64,000 nucleotides of DNA from Rusavskia elegans (lineage: Eukaryota; Ascomycota; Lecanoromycetes; Teloschistales; Teloschistaceae). Positions within the stretch are counted from its first letter, which is position 1, and every line of letters begins with the position of its first letter. The stretch spans positions 124,001 to 188,000 of the forward strand of contig SAUG01000020.1 of the NCBI GenBank assembly GCA_011316305.1. Reading direction: 5' to 3'. This document shows, one piece after another, positions 23,101 through 34,618 of this stretch. Position numbers and translations under genes: made by a program. The notes below the pieces were generated by a model, which made no database searches, was not told where the DNA came from, and worked only from the letters and a program-made list of their open reading frames with translations.

Positions 23101-23970
23101 ACGACAGCTCTCTTCGATTTCAAGGTCAGCGAAGATACCATACGAGCCCTGTTACTTCTTACTGGGCGATCTGAAGCTGAGAAGAATGCTATCGAAATGG
23201 TTATCGAACCATGGCCCATTTTTGCGAGTAAAATCACGAAATTCTTGCCCTGGGCCGCTTCTAGCGGACATGTTACTGTAATCCGTTCTTTGCTTGACAT
23301 AAATGCCATTACCCCTCACACTTGCAATCGTAAAGATACTCAAGGGCGGACCATGCTGTCGCTGGCTGCATTGAACGGTCATCATGCGGTAGTCGAGCTT
23401 CTCCTAGCAAACAAAGCCAGCCCTGATATCCTAGATAAGGAAAGGAAATCACCGTTAATGTTGGCCGCGATGAACGGGCATGAGGCTGTGGTTGAGCTCC
23501 TACTTCTCTCTGTTAGCCATGACTTTTCCAAGAAAATGGAAAGGTACGGGCGGACGCCTCTAGCGCTGGCAGCAGAGAATGGGCATGAGGCCGTGGTCAG
23601 GCTCCTGCTTGGAAATTCAGCCAACGTCGATGACCAAAGCCGGTACGGAATAACATCCTTGATGTACGCGGCCTTTGGCGGACATGAGGCCGTGGTCAGG
23701 ATTCTCCTTGAAAACTCAGCTAACGTCAATCACCGAGATGAGAATAAGATGACACCGTTGATATGGGCCGCAATGAACGGGCATGAGGCCGTAGTCAAGC
23801 TCCTCCTTGAAAATTCGGCTAACGTCAATTACAGAGAACATAAAGGGAGAACAGCATTAATGTTCGCGGAGTTGAGCGGACATGAAGCTGTGATCAAGCT
23901 GCTGCGTGCGAAGGAACGAAACGAACCCTTAGACCTCGATGTCCATGAAGAGTCCAGCAGCAATCTATAA
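20188..23970 (+). CDS. STAND protein: serine hydrolase-like, NACHT, ankyrin repeats
   Basis: Four exons: 20188-20261, 20406-21111, 21221-21407, 21458-23970; 1159 aa with phases consistent. Residues about 26-230 form an alpha/beta-hydrolase domain of the PGAP1/DUF676 type: HGFNGD at its start, nucleophile elbow AHSLGG (Ser147), and FFGTPHGGAD. A NACHT domain follows: Walker A GKPGSGKST at 389-397 and Walker B LICFIDALDE near 490-500. From about residue 943 to the end run six ankyrin repeats, several nearly identical (GHEAVV-LLLENSANVN). By family analogy the C-terminal repeats sense a ligand, the NACHT oligomerises and the N-terminal hydrolase is the effector. Intron 1 (144 nt) contains a dispersed repeat. 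Intron 2 uses a GC-AG pair (GCAAGT). Reading through intron 2 meets a stop, so splicing there is needed. Confidence 0.9.
20284..20384 (+). repeat. Dispersed palindromic repeat, copy A (intronic)
   Basis: Lies within intron 1 of the hydrolase/NACHT/ankyrin gene. The left part (20284-20338, with CCGGACACTAAGCCT) matches the left part of the copy at 31.7 kb. The core at 20341-20384 (CCGATATGGCTGGCGGTCGA then GGTATCGGATGCC) is the shared 44-bp unit. Confidence 0.75.
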
Positions 23971-24202
23971 CATCTCCACTTCGAGTGTTAACCTTTTCCG
24001 AAGATGGCCACCATCGCGGTGTCTACCTAATTTACAGCCGTCTCGCAACCATCACAATTCCTATCATTCATTGATCATACTCTCTTTGCAAGCGCTTGAG
24101 GGAATTTCCACGATTGATCTTATGTATCGTTTCTAGCTAGATCTCTATGTACGTTTCAAACATCATATACATTGCTTGAAACTGCAAACCAAAGAACAGA
24201 AC

Positions 24203-24282
24203 GTATCCCCTGCACTCGTGATATCTGCGAACTGGCTGGCAGTCGAGGTATCGAATGCCCACCCCGCCCGTCGAAGGGATAC
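24203..24282 (+). repeat. Dispersed palindromic repeat, copy B
   Basis: An 80-bp copy starting GTATCCCCTGCAC and ending CGAAGGGATAC, so its ends are inverted (GTATCCC/GGGATAC). The core reads GGCTGGCAGTCGAGGTATCG. It lies 86 bp beyond the stop codon of the CAX gene, possibly in its 3' untranslated region. Confidence 0.75.
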
Positions 24283-24367
24283 TACCCGATGAACAGTATG
24301 TAATGTCTGTCCTCCGTGTAAACGGCATGAATTGCTCAAGCGAGTTCTGTCAGCCAAAGATCTTGGG

Positions 24368-26159
24368 CTATGCATCTTGATTTACCATCATCAATAAGTC
24401 TTTTAGCAAAGCCTTGTTGATAGTAACATGGTTCGGGCCCGCTGACTTTACTAATCCCTCGATCCCATTCGAAGTCGCCACGTCTGGGTTCGGGTAGTAC
24501 CAAGATGCAATAGCGATAATCACATATACAACCTAATCCATAAACATTCCCGTCAGCCATCCTTGCGCAGTATGCCATTTATAAAAAGAAACATAGACTC
24601 ACCACCAGCAGCGCCCCCTCCAACCAATTACTCTCCCCATCCCTCAAAAAATTCCCCACCACCAGTATCCCCAACACAACCAGCACAATCATGAAAATCT
24701 CGAAATTCAAATCCATCGGTTTATGCAATATCCAGCCCACAACCACGACGAGCGGTCCATTGAAAAGCGCCGTTTGGATGGAGGGACCCAGGCAGTGGAA
24801 GAGGGCGACGTTGATGACGCCGTCGTAGGCTTCGTCGATGGCGGTGAGGTGTTCGGCTGCTTTTTCGACGAGGGGGAGGAGGATGAGGCCGAGGAATTGG
24901 TCGGGGACGCCGGAATGGACGACGGCTTCGATTTGTTCCACGAGATAGATGAGGAGGAGGGTTGCGAGGGTGAGGGATATGGTTAGTGCGATGGTCCTAG
25001 GATATATATTTTAGCGTGGGCATCGGAGCTTTTGTGGTTGTCACTCGTATGGGATATGGAATGTGAGCTTTGGTGGAATGGGAGAAGCGATATTTTCGAG
25101 AAACAATTAGTGCTTCTAGAATCGATAACGCGCGCTCGATATCCAAAATTGAGGGAAGCGTTGAAGTGCAGCTCAGGGAGTGAGAAAGAGAATATATACC
25201 TACGTCTCTGTCCCCGTATACCTCATCCTAGCCTGATCGTCCTCGCGATCCAAGTCACGATGCTCGTCCATCTCGATCACCTCATGGAAAACACTGTGCT
25301 GACTTTTGGCATTGAACAAAAGGTAGCACCCAAATGCGATGATCAAAACGACACTCGTCACCTGCGAAATCTTGACGATGTCCCTCTGTAGCGTCTCAGG
25401 CGTGAACTTGTCCTTCAGGATCACGAAGCCCAAGGTACTCTTGCCGAATGTCGTTTCTCCCTTTAAGGCACTGTAGAATGCGCTCGGGATAAGGAGGCCA
25501 AACGCTGCCACCAGGAGCAGACCGTTGCCAGTCTCAGAAATTGCCGAGTGGAACTTCTGGGTTGTTTTCCGGAGGCCGCCCACAAAGAAACAAAGACCGA
25601 GACAGAGAAGGAGGTTGGTAAGGATTGATCCGAGAATAGCTGCCTGAATGATCGGTATCAGGTTCCCTTCATCTCCATTTCCTCCATCCTCTCCCTCGAC
25701 TGGCTCTCGGTGTTTTACAATCAAGACTACAAACAGAATGATCTCCACCAAACTCCCAAACGTCGTCTCAATCAAAGTGCCAGCAACCTTTGGCATCTTC
25801 TTTGCGAACTCCTGACCCGCAAAGCCCAGCAAGTTGGCGCTGGGTATCATACCGACATATGCAAATCCAAATATCAAGAGCGGGTGATTTGTCAAGGCAT
25901 AGCGAAAGATGATGGCGAGTGGAACGAAGGGCCATAGGAAATTTACGTATTGAGACACGATGTTGGAAGATTTGTAGGTAACGCTGCAAAAATGACGCGG
26001 ATGAAAGCCATGACGACCGGATTCACCTTCATGTTCAACCTCTCCGCGAAGGAAGGACGGGAGGAGAGCGGTGTTCTCGTTGCTTCCGTCGGTGGTGTCA
26101 TGCGAGCCATGTCCGTGAACATCACCGTCGGCTGGGGGATGAGAATTGGAAGTGGGCAT
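24368..26159 (-). CDS. Ca2+/H+ exchanger of the CAX (VCX1-like) family
   Basis: Three exons: 26159-25204, 24996-24603, 24532-24368; 504 aa with consistent phases. The cytosolic N-terminus (about 60 residues, His/Asp-rich) precedes about 11 hydrophobic segments. Both CAX core repeats are visible: TLIETTFGSLVEII in the first half (the GNxxE-type selectivity helix) and EAYDGVINVALFHCLGPSIQ in the second. An acidic loop separates the halves (FHEVIEMDEHRDLDREDD, plus GEDGGNGDEGN earlier). The protein should drive Ca2+ into the vacuole using the proton gradient. The second-half helix has DGVINVALFH where many homologues have a more canonical GNAAEH-like string, so ion preference could differ. The last exon adds an unusual polar tail of about 40 residues after the usual IAIASWYYP ending. 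Confidence 0.92.
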
Positions 26160-26602
26160 AGTGTGAGGTGTTTCTACAAGGACGCGATGACAAGAAAGTG
26201 AGAGGGTGATGGAGATCCCCGAAACTTGGACACGTCCAGTCTAACCAGTTTCTCTGTAGCTTCGCCAATAATACGCCTAGTCCGCGGTATCGATACAGAG
26301 GAGGCTTGGCACTTCCACTGCTCTTTTTCCAAGACGGCGCTTGCAGACTTTATCGACCTTAGGCGTGAATCAAGTATGAAGCTACTTGTTGATTTTATAA
26401 GCACTGTGATCTGTAGTATGTATCGATCGAACCCCAGACTTCAAGACTCAAGGTGCAGCTTTCTAAGAGAGTACGAGCACCCGAGGTTAAGAGTCCTGAC
26501 TGTCAGCTGGTCTGACATCATCCTGCATTCGATCTCCTCACACCACTCTCAGCCTCTCGACCTAAAGTGTCCGAGCCGGACTCTATCCTGTACCCAGATC
26601 GG
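26160..26602. promoter_or_regulatory. Shared divergent promoter region
   Basis: 443 bp between the CAX start (- strand) and the NACHT/ankyrin start (+ strand). No specific site is identified; the sequence AAGTGTCCGAG near 26565 resembles the right edge of the 31.9 kb repeat but is too short to weigh. Confidence 0.4.
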
Positions 26603-29600
26603 ATGATGGAAGTTGTCGGGCTAGTGGCCAGTATCACGCAATTGATCACTGTTACAGCGAACACGATCATATACCTGAACAGCGTAAAAGATGCATCGGA
26701 AGATCGTTCAAGGTTCCTTCAAGAAACCACCAGTCTCTTGCCCTTGTTCGTAAAGTTGCAAGGTCAAGTGGAGGCGGCAAAGACTGATAAAAGTGTGCAA
26801 TGGTTTGATGGGGTCAGATCCCTAGCCATCGAGAATGGCCCTCTTGATCAACTTCGAGCGGCCTTGGAACAGCTGCCGAAGAGACTGAAGCCAAAGACTG
26901 GCTTCAAGAATGTTGCCCATGCCTTGGTTTGGACCTTTGACAAAGACTACTGTGAAGCTCTACTCACGAGGATCGAGAGAGCCAAGTCGGCCATCAATCT
27001 CGCCTTGCTTGGGGATACCTTGTATGTTGGATTGTGCTCCCTCTCTACACACCTGACCTGTTCTCGTGGCTGAAGTCTCCATACTTTGAGTCAAAGCCAG
27101 CTTAAAGAGAGGATTTCAGTCAATGACTGACCAATGGCAGTGACCTTGCCCAATCTATCAAGGCGGACACGGCTAGCATAGGTGATATTCGTCAAGATGT
27201 CTCCACCTTGACTCGCGATGCTGCCAACACCCAGATCAAGGAGGACTGTAAGATGGCACTTGTCGAATCGATTTACCAAGCTGATCCGCCATACATAGTA
27301 CAACAGCGGCAAGAGATACTCCACTGGCTTTCTCCACTGAATTTTTTCAAAACTCAACAAGATACTTTCGCACGGCGAGTGGAGGGCACGGGTCAGTGGC
27401 TTATTGATTTGCCGGTGTTCCAGGATTGGTTAATTGGCAACAAACGTACACTATACTGTTGGGGCATTCGTAGGTCTTTACTTCCCGGTTAGGTCGGATT
27501 CAGATGGTCTGACGGTGTTGCAGCTGGTGCCGGCAAGTCGATTCTCGCGTCCTTGGTTATCGACTTCCTACGAGCGCGGTACACGGCGCAAGCTACCGTT
27601 GGCGTAGCTGGCGTATACTGCAATTTCAAAGAGAGGGACTCGCAGAGCATGGAGAACCTCCTTGCAGCCTGCTGTGCACAATTGGCCCCACAAACACTGC
27701 CAGAAACGCTGGTTAATCTGTACCGCAAGCACAGTGCTGAAAAAACTCGGCTCAATCGGGAAGAAATCTTTAAGGCGTTCGAAAGTTGTGTCACCCAACT
27801 TCGTACAGCCTATCTGGTCATTGACGCTCTGGACGAATGCTCGGAAGACGTCCGAGATACATTGATAGAGTTTTTGGACACCCTGCAAAATAAGATCAGG
27901 CTGCTAGTCACGACCCGCCCCAACGATGAGATCCTGCGCCAATTTCGTGCTTCCCCAAAGGTTAAGATTCACGCCCACCCTAGTGATCTGGAGAGGTATA
28001 TCAGGTCAAGGATTAAGAGTAACCGACGACTGGCAGGCCACGTCCGAGATAATGCTTCCCTCACTCAGGATATTTGTGATAAGGTTACTACCGAGGCAGA
28101 CGGAATGTAAGTCTCCGAGTCCCTGCTGTAATGTATGCGTGTTTCAGTTCCTTGGCGCTGTCGGAGTAGAGATATGTCCCGAAATTCAAATGTTGAATGG
28201 CTCGATGCGATGGCTCGATTTGGTGGATGTAGCGTTCAGTTCTAAGGAAGTTGCAACATAGACCACTCACTTGACCACCTCTTTTCCGCCCCGCTTACAA
28301 TGGTACTTCTACTGATCGATAGCGTTATGCTAGGTTCTTGGCCGCCAAACTTCACGTTGATTCTCTGTCAACTAAAACCAGTATCAAGCTCCTCAAGAAG
28401 GCTCTCGATAATCTCTCGACCAATCTCAATGACCTTTATGATGAAGCTCTGTTGCGAATCGAAAGTCAGAACCAGGATGACCGAGTCCTAGCCGAAAAAG
28501 CTCTCCGCTGGGTCGCTTACACGTATAGGCCGTTGAAAGTGAAAGCGCTACAGGAAGCATTGGCGATCGAACGCGGAGACCTGAACTTTGATGTTGATGC
28601 CATACCCCGGATTGGTCTGATTCTGGATGTATGTGCTGGCCTACTCACCTACGATGAAGAGAACAAGATAGTGCGCTTAGTGCACTCCACTGCCCAGGAC
28701 TACTTCGATGCACTGGCTAGCTCAAAATTCAAGGATGCTCATGTACTCATCGCTGGCAACTGTATAGTGTATCTAAATTACGGCTGTTTCCAGAACCCAC
28801 AAGTCTCCATCGATGACAAAGAGAGCAAAACATCTCATGCTGGACCTGAGAGCCAAGACGAGCAGTACTGGTACTACTGGTTCCACCTTTTTCGTTACGC
28901 TTCCACCTTCTGGGCCCGGCATGCAATGACGACGCAAGATCCCGACCTTGGCCTCCAGGTCCATCAATTCTTGGCACGTGATCCCCGCGTATTACTGCAA
29001 ACTTCTTCCCGTTATGATGAGGACCCGTACGAACCATATCCTTCACGCTTTTTAATATATAAAGAACGTATAGGTAATCGCCATGGTTGTGAAATTGCTG
29101 CTTTCTACGGCCTCAACGATGAATTAGAGATGTTTTTTGGAGGGATTGGGGAAGCTCAAACTCTAACCCATTACCTCAACTCATCTTTGCATCTTGCAGT
29201 ATCAAATGGCCATACCAAGGCCACTGAGATATTGCTTGATCACGGTGCAGACATCGACAACACGGATGGGTGGGGTAGGACAGCCCTCCATACAGCTTCA
29301 ATGAAAGGCCATCTCGATCTCGTGAAACTCCTGCTAGCTCGCAGCACCGACATAGAGGCTCGGGGCAGCGATGGTGAAACTCCGCTAGTTTATGCTGCAA
29401 GGAATTCTCGAGAGGACTCTATACTTGCCTTACTCAATCACGGCGCAAACATTCACAGCAAGGACCATGAGAGCTGGACAGCTCTCCATTGGGCTTCTAT
29501 CAACGGCCATCTCAACATCGTAAACATCCTCTTAGCTCGCGATATCGATGTGGATGTACAAGACTGGTTGTGTCGAACTCCGCTATTCAATGCTATACAG

Positions 29601-30764
29601 CAGTCTCATACAGACTGTACCCTTGCCTTGCTTGACCACGGTGCAGATATCAACAGCAAGGACAACTATGGTTCTACAGTCCTCCATAAGGCTGCTTCTA
29701 ATAATGATTTTGACATCGTTAAAATCCTTCTAGCTCGTGGCGCCGATCCAGAGTTACGAGACAAAATGGGCCGAACGCCACTGTTGGTGGCCGCAAATAG
29801 TTGTCATACTGGCTATGAACTTGCCTTGCTTGATCACGGTGCGGAAATCGACAGCCAGGACGACTCTGGCTCTACAGTCCTCCATGTGGCTGCTTATACT
29901 GGTGATTTTGACATAATGAATATCCTTCTAGCTCGTGGCGCCAACCCGGAGTTACGAGACGAACGGGGTCGAACGCCACTGTTGGTGGCCGCAAAGCGTT
30001 GTCATACCGGCTGTGTACTTGCCTTGATTCACCACGGTGCAGATGTGAATGTGCAGGATGCTCAGGGATTGACTCCTCTGCATAGAGCTTCGGCACAAGG
30101 CAACATCAAGGTGATCGTTAAATTGTTGAAGCATGATGCTGAGGTTGATAGGCGGAGTGAGTCGATGTATAGTGTGAAGTACCGTGAGCAAGGAAAATGG
30201 CCGACGAACCGTTTTGATTCTCTACTTGATTTCGACTTGGACGAAGATATCAGTTTCTGCACGTTTAGCGCCTCTACGTTCAATAAGCCTTGGGACCTGA
30301 GAATTCTGCTTCGATCCTGGGAAGAAGTACTCGAAGTACTAGTCTGGAAAGACGGGCTGACTGCTCTCGACATCGCCATGCTTCGCGAGCGTGAGGAGAT
30401 GATCCATACGCTGAAGCCTGTCACTACACCAACGGCTGAATCGATTCCAGTCTCGGTCGAAGTCTACCTGCTGGAACTACTAGGGGTCGCGTCAGTCGAG
30501 GAAGCAGAGGAAGAAATAGAGCGAAGAATCTTTGCAGAAGAAGAGACAGAGCAAGAAGTCTGGGAGTCGACAGAAGTAGAAGTAGAAGAGGAAGCAGAAG
30601 AGGAAGCAGAGGAAGAAGCAGAGGAAGAAGCTTGGCAGATTCATCCAATCAACCTTTCTCGGAGAAATTCAATTGGTAGGTTGGGTATCCTGGGACCAAG
30701 ACCGTCTCCGTGCGGCTCAGCAAAACCTTGGATATGGGTGGAGTCGGAGTTGATCACCCCATAG
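26603..30764 (+). CDS. STAND protein: fungal N-domain, NACHT, ankyrin repeats, acidic tail
   Basis: Four exons: 26603-27021, 27141-27469, 27524-28106, 28334-30764; 1253 aa, phases consistent. The N-terminus (MMEVVGLVASITQLI then a long amphipathic helical region) is the type placed at the front of many fungal STAND proteins, some of which are HeLo-like death folds (family knowledge, assignment tentative). The NACHT domain has Walker A PGAGKS at 250-255, Walker B YLVIDALDE and the sensor LLVTTRP. A winged-helix/linker region follows, with a VHSTAQDYF motif typical of fungal NACHT-ankyrin proteins. About nine ankyrin repeats occupy roughly residues 729-1050 (for example LLDHGADIDN, LLARGADPELRD). 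The C-terminal region is strongly Glu-rich, with a 12-bp repeat at about 30586-30634. Expected role: ligand-gated oligomerising switch in self/non-self or microbe recognition. Confidence 0.9.
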
Positions 30765-32439
30765 TCACCATCGTCCTATCCCCATTCCAGCACGTCAACA
30801 CCCGTAAACTTATCAGATCTGGCATCACCAACGGAAAAGAGACATGATTATTTCTGGGAATCTCGTTCTTCAGGCCTATCTACTTGATAGGGCCAGCTGT
30901 GGAGGCGATTGTGCGTATCATCATGGAAGCAAGCCCATTCAACATGTGTTTGCCCGCGACCTGTACTTACAAGAGCTCGGTGCAGGTGATTAGTCTGTGG
31001 GAATGCGGGAGTACACTTTCCCCTCTGGGTTCATCGAGATGCAATAGTCTCATTAATTGCATCAGCATGATGAAGGGAGAAGTACCTATCGAAGTGTCGG
31101 TTTCATATAGCTTTCTCGGCAATCTACCAACTTGCCTGATGACTATGTCAATTATGTGATGGTCGGACTCACCTGAAATAGCTGATGTGATACTTCCAGC
31201 TGGTTAGCCGAGACTTCATTGCGGACTTCGAATTCGCCAACATGCTAATAACTAGAATCCGCCGTCAGGCCATAGCAAGGAGCGACGACATCTGTACATC
31301 CGATCCGTTATATGCTACCCAGCCGCACACCTCTGAACAGCATTGAATATGATACTCGCACACTTTGCTAACATGAAAAAAGGACAGCTGTCCGCGACTA
31401 TGCATTTGAAGCGACGTGCATACATAGCCGATGGTTAAGACCCTTCAGCTCGTTGCTAGCGAACCAGACGAGTTTAAGGGTCTGGACCACTGGCTGGTAC
31501 CTGCATGCTACTTAGCTATCGTGGCCGTGGAGCCGGTATCCGACCACCTCCACATGGTCTTAAGGACGCGGGTAGAAGGAGTTCGAAAAGCCGTGGAGGA
31601 CAGGGACCATGTCTGCGTTGTGCAGTCAGGGCTCCTGATTTCCCCAACATCTTGATCTTCGCGAAGTTGGATGCAAAACCAAAGAGCACGCATGGATTGC
31701 CGTTGCGACTGGACTGTCTCGCGGTGAGCAGAAAACCCGGACACTAAGCCTATAGTCTTATGCGTTGGCAGGGTATACGATTTAGCTAGCAGTCGTAATT
31801 TCGATTACCTAATCCGGTATTCGATTTAGCTGGCAGTCGTAGTATCGAGTAGCTAATCCAGGATTTAATTTAGCTGGCAGTTATAGTTTCGAGTACCCAA
31901 TCCGTCAAGTCGAAGTGTCCGAACGATTCTGCTCGCCACGAGACTGAGTCCGTCGTTAAGGCCAATCCTGGCTGGCTGCGGGTAGGTGGCTGCAACCAAG
32001 CTTCCATTCGTGAGGCTCAAAAGCCTGCGGCTGTGAGATTTTGAATTGCGACTGGCTAGCGGATATCAATTGGCGTATTCCAGGTAATCTTCCGACTGCT
32101 AAGGCTCACAGGCGCCGCTTAGATGCACGAGCCCATGCACTCCCCGAAAATTCACCGATCTTGGAATGAGCTTGTAAAAGGTTCTCTCTACCATAGGTTT
32201 TGGCCGGACAATGCTGTCGCTTCTAGCAATCCTTCGCGGCTATTGAAGCTCGAAAGCGCTTTTGACAGTAGCTTGTAAGCTCTGGATATGCGCCAAGGTA
32301 TGCTTGGATCACCAAGGTCTTAAACAATAGAGCGACAAGCATATAAGGAGCATTTTTCTAGAAGACTCTTATCATCCATCATCTGTGGGAATACCCTGGA
32401 TCATCTCTTTTATTCCATCTCCAATTCCCTCCGTGCGTT
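30765..32439. other. Spacer with repeat cluster, no gene
   Basis: Short frames only; nothing resembles a known protein. It holds the 44-bp tandem repeat at 31773-31904. Confidence 0.5.
31717..31921 (+). repeat. Dispersed repeat, copy C, with three 44-bp tandem units
   Basis: The left part matches copy A (TCTCGCG, GCAGAAA, CCGGACACTAAGCCT). Three units with an exact 44-bp period follow: 31773-31816, 31817-31860, 31861-31904, each containing CGATTTAGCTGGCAGTCGTA or a close variant. The stretch is bounded by CGGACACT (31738-31745) and its complement AGTGTCCG (31914-31921). Confidence 0.8.
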
Positions 32440-34618
32440 ATGACTTCCCGCAAATACCTTACGTGGTCAAGCATCGTCTCGGCCGTGCTGGCAGCCCCCC
32501 CACTGTTGAATCAGGCGCAGGCAGGGGGGACGCAAAGGCCAGTTGGGACCTCCTTTGGGGTTCCAGGGTCAAGCTCCAAGTTTGACTACGTCGTAAGTCC
32601 TCCTCCTCTCTGTTGTGCGACTATCTGACCAGGGAGATTATCGGTGGAGGCACCGCCGGTCTGACCGTCGCCGAACGACTCTCTGAGGATCCCACGATTT
32701 CCGTGGCAGTCATCGAGGCCGGAGGCTTCTACGAATTGGATAACGGCAACCTCAGTCAGATCCCCGCCTTTTATGCGAAGAACTTCAACCAGACGGCCGC
32801 ACCCGAGACAATCCAGCCACTTATCGATTGGGCATATACTATAGAGCCTCAAGTCGTAGGTAACGCAAAGCTATGTAGGGATAATGCTAATTCGCACAGG
32901 GTTTGGCAAATCGTCGATTCCATTACTCTCAGGGCAAAACGCTTGGCGGAAGGTACGAAAGACCGTCATTGAGCAGAGATCATGCTGATGCTCGTCAGCT
33001 CTGGCCGTAACTCCAACATCTTTACCCGGTAGGTCACCTTTGTTTGCCGTTCGAACGCTGCTAAATGAGTCAGAGGCACTAAGGGATACTATCAGAGATG
33101 GGCCGATCTTGTAGGAGATCCTAGCTGGGCATGGGATAGTATTCTTCCCTACTTCAGGAAGAGCGTCGACTTTACTCCGCCGGACATGGCCAAAATGGGA
33201 GTCGACGCCAACATTTCTTACGACCCAGCCGCTTACGGTGCGGGCGGCCCGCTCCATGTGACATATAGCAACTACTATCAGCCTATGAACCGCGGCCTGA
33301 TCAAAGGCTTTGAAGCTCTCAATTTCTCGTACCAACCTGGTTTCAGCAGCGGCCGAATGGACGGATACGGGTACCTTGCTGTTACAATCAACCCAGAAAC
33401 TCAAATCAAGGATTCATCCGAAACGGCGTTTTTGAGCGGAGCGTTCAACGCAACTAACTTCAGAGTGTACAAGAACACAATAGCGCAGAAAGTTCTGTTC
33501 GAAGGGACCACGGCAACGGGCGTTCAGGTCGAGACAGCGGGGCTCTCGTATACGCTCGAGGCTACTAAAGAAGTGATCGTCGCCGCTGGAGTGGTCAGTC
33601 GTCTCGATTTCCCATCACGATTCCCTCGCTGATTTGTGGTTAGACGCGGTCTCCCCAAATGCTCATGGTATCCGGAATCGGCCCCAAAAAGATCCTATCG
33701 CAACACAACATTCCCGTCATCGTGGATCGTCCTGTTGGCCAAAATTGGCAGGTGAGTTGATAATCCACTCGATAGTGAAACCCTGTTCTGACTGTGCAGG
33801 ATCACTGTGCCTTTGAATTCCAGTACAAAATGAATGTCGAAGGCAATGCTGCCTTGGAAGGCGACAAGCAATATCTCTACCAGGCCACGGAAGACTTTCT
33901 GCGGACGCAGACCGGCCCTCTTACCAATTGGGGAGGCGATATCCTTGGTTCGTTTCCCCTTTGCCACATCCCTCTCTAACAACATCAAGAGAAGTTTCAG
34001 CTAATCCACCGTCAAGGTTTCGAAAAACTGCCCAGCCCCTACCGAGAAGCCCTGAACCAAAGCGCACTTGACGAACTAGCCGAACTCCCCGACGACCAGC
34101 CCGAAGTCGAATGGCTCATCGCCTCCCACGGACCCCAAATGGCCACCTCAAGCTACGTGACATTCACACCCGCCATCCTAGCCGTCACCTCGAAAGGCAC
34201 AATCAACCTCTCCTCCGCCAACGCCGCCGACAGTCCCATCATCGACCCCAAAACATTCTCCTCCCCCACCGAACAAGCCCTCGGCATTCAAATCTACAAA
34301 CGTCTCCAAGAATTCGTCAACGCGACCGGTCTTACCACCGGCCCGGAACTCAAGATTGGATCCAGGGGCTCGGATGCCGATATCCTGGAGGGGATGAAGC
34401 AGACGGGGTTGCCGTGGTATCATGGGGTTGCGAGTTGTCCGATGGGGAAGGAGAGTGATCCCAATGCGATTGTGGATGCGAATGGGAGGGTTTTTGGGAC
34501 GAAGGGGTTGAGGGTTGTGGATGCGAGTGTTATTCCGTTGATTGCGCCGGGGCATTCGATGGCGCCGGTTTATATGGTTGCGGAGAAGCTGGCGGATTCT
34601 ATTAAGAAGGATCTTTGA
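32440..34618 (+). CDS. Secreted GMC oxidoreductase (AA3-type, FAD)
   Basis: Eight exons: 32440-32592, 32637-32855, 32900-32952, 32999-33028, 33074-33593, 33644-33751, 33800-33947, 34017-34618; 610 aa. Introns are 44-69 nt and all phases fit. A signal peptide of about 28 residues ends at a QAQA-type site. The FAD dinucleotide motif [15 protein letters not shown] begins right after the first intron. The second GMC signature is present as [13 protein letters not shown]. The catalytic His lies in [11 protein letters not shown], and the second active-site His in [14 protein letters not shown] near the C-terminus. Family members oxidise alcohols, sugars or aryl alcohols with release of H2O2 or transfer to quinones; sequence alone does not say which. 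The exon of only 30 nt (32999-33028) is needed to read [12 protein letters not shown]. Confidence 0.92.

Noticed and set aside
31738..31921. Reading CGGACACT/AGTGTCCG as the terminal inverted repeats of a MITE
   Set aside because: Similarity with intronic copy A continues to the left of CGGACACT, so this is probably not the element end; no target duplication could be fixed.
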